Positions 5,517 through 5,726 of a stretch of DNA of 5,726 bases are shown here, piece after piece. Numbering within the stretch: position 1 is the first letter of the stretch; each line of letters opens with the position of its first letter. Origin of the DNA: a candidate division FCPU426 bacterium. Its GTDB lineage: Bacteria > Oederibacteriota > JAAXVQ01 > JAUVAV01. The DNA lies in assembly GCA_030619365.1 (NCBI GenBank), contig JAUXBQ010000170.1, positions 1 to 5,726 of the forward strand, in the 5' to 3' direction. The position numbers and the translations under genes were made by a program. The notes under the pieces were generated by a model, which ran no database searches, was not told where the DNA came from, and saw only the letters and a list, made by a program, of their open reading frames with translations.

Positions 5517-5726
5517 GATTATTTACACCTCGTCATTAATTATGCTGTAACGTAGCAGAACTACCTCGTGTCGTTTATGGAGTATTTCGTAAAAGTCGAA
5601 AGAGGAAAAATCATGGAGAAGTGAAAGTGGTATGTAAGTGGGTATTGAACTGTTAACTCTATAACATTGACAATTATTTTGCAATAATTTGTTTATATTT
5701 CTTAGTTTTATTATTCTGAAACCTTT
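5517..5726 (-). promoter_or_regulatory. AT-rich leader of the 589-aa gene with Shine-Dalgarno and small inverted repeat
   Basis: No gene is seen here. A GAGGTG ribosome-binding site lies at 5526-5531, 9 nt before ATG 5516. Further upstream is a perfect 7-bp inverted repeat, AATTATT 5672-5678 and AATAATT 5683-5689, with a 4-nt loop. Just downstream of it on the minus strand are a TTGTCA (5668-5673) and a TATAGA (5658-5663), so a promoter overlapping the repeat is plausible. Spacings do not fit the sigma-70 consensus well, so the exact promoter is uncertain. The position would suit an operator. Confidence 0.4.

Overview
The window looks like part of a diderm (outer-membrane) bacterium that displays Thr/Pro-rich surface proteins through a type IX secretion (T9SS)-like route. 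The evidence is a PorV-like outer-membrane barrel protein with an OmpA peptidoglycan-binding end, plus two secreted proteins with Thr/Pro stalks and C-terminal FlgD-Ig/T9SS-type sorting domains. This combination is common in Bacteroidota/FCB relatives and in uncultured phyla such as Goldbacteria/FCPU426, Firestonebacteria and Elusimicrobiota. The exact phylum cannot be fixed from this window. All convincing genes are on the minus strand.

Right to left, in the direction of transcription: (1) 5517-5726 is an AT-rich leader with a small perfect inverted repeat and a good Shine-Dalgarno site. (2) 3747-5516 encodes a 589-aa secreted protein made of a signal peptide, two near-duplicate jelly-roll (carbohydrate-binding-like) domains, a long Thr-rich stalk and a T9SS type-A-like sorting domain. 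(3) 3599-3746 is a junction: a short GC-rich block abuts the beheaded 5' end of a polysaccharide deacetylase. (4) 2969-3598 is the rest of that NodB-family deacetylase, AT-rich and unlike its neighbours. (5) 2784-2968 is an AT-rich intergenic region with a hairpin, followed by a strong ribosome-binding site. (6) 2184-2783 encodes a short stalk protein consisting only of a signal peptide, Thr/Pro repeats and a FlgD-like C-terminal domain. Its best start codon is followed directly by an in-frame TAG. (7) 202-2160 is a GC-rich gene for a PorV-like barrel fused to FlgD-Ig-like repeats and an OmpA domain, 23 nt downstream and probably co-transcribed. (8) 1-201 holds a palindromic interspersed repeat ending in TGTCATTGCG / CGCAATGACA.

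Working model (inference): the PorV-OmpA protein helps carry or anchor sorting-domain proteins at the outer membrane while holding the peptidoglycan. The stalk-only protein encoded with it is a dedicated partner or surface filament. The 589-aa protein is a glycan-binding cargo. The deacetylase fragment is probably a decayed or transferred cell-envelope polysaccharide gene that no longer has a normal start. The strongest anomalies are the amber codon at position 2 of the stalk gene and the truncated deacetylase at a compositional boundary.
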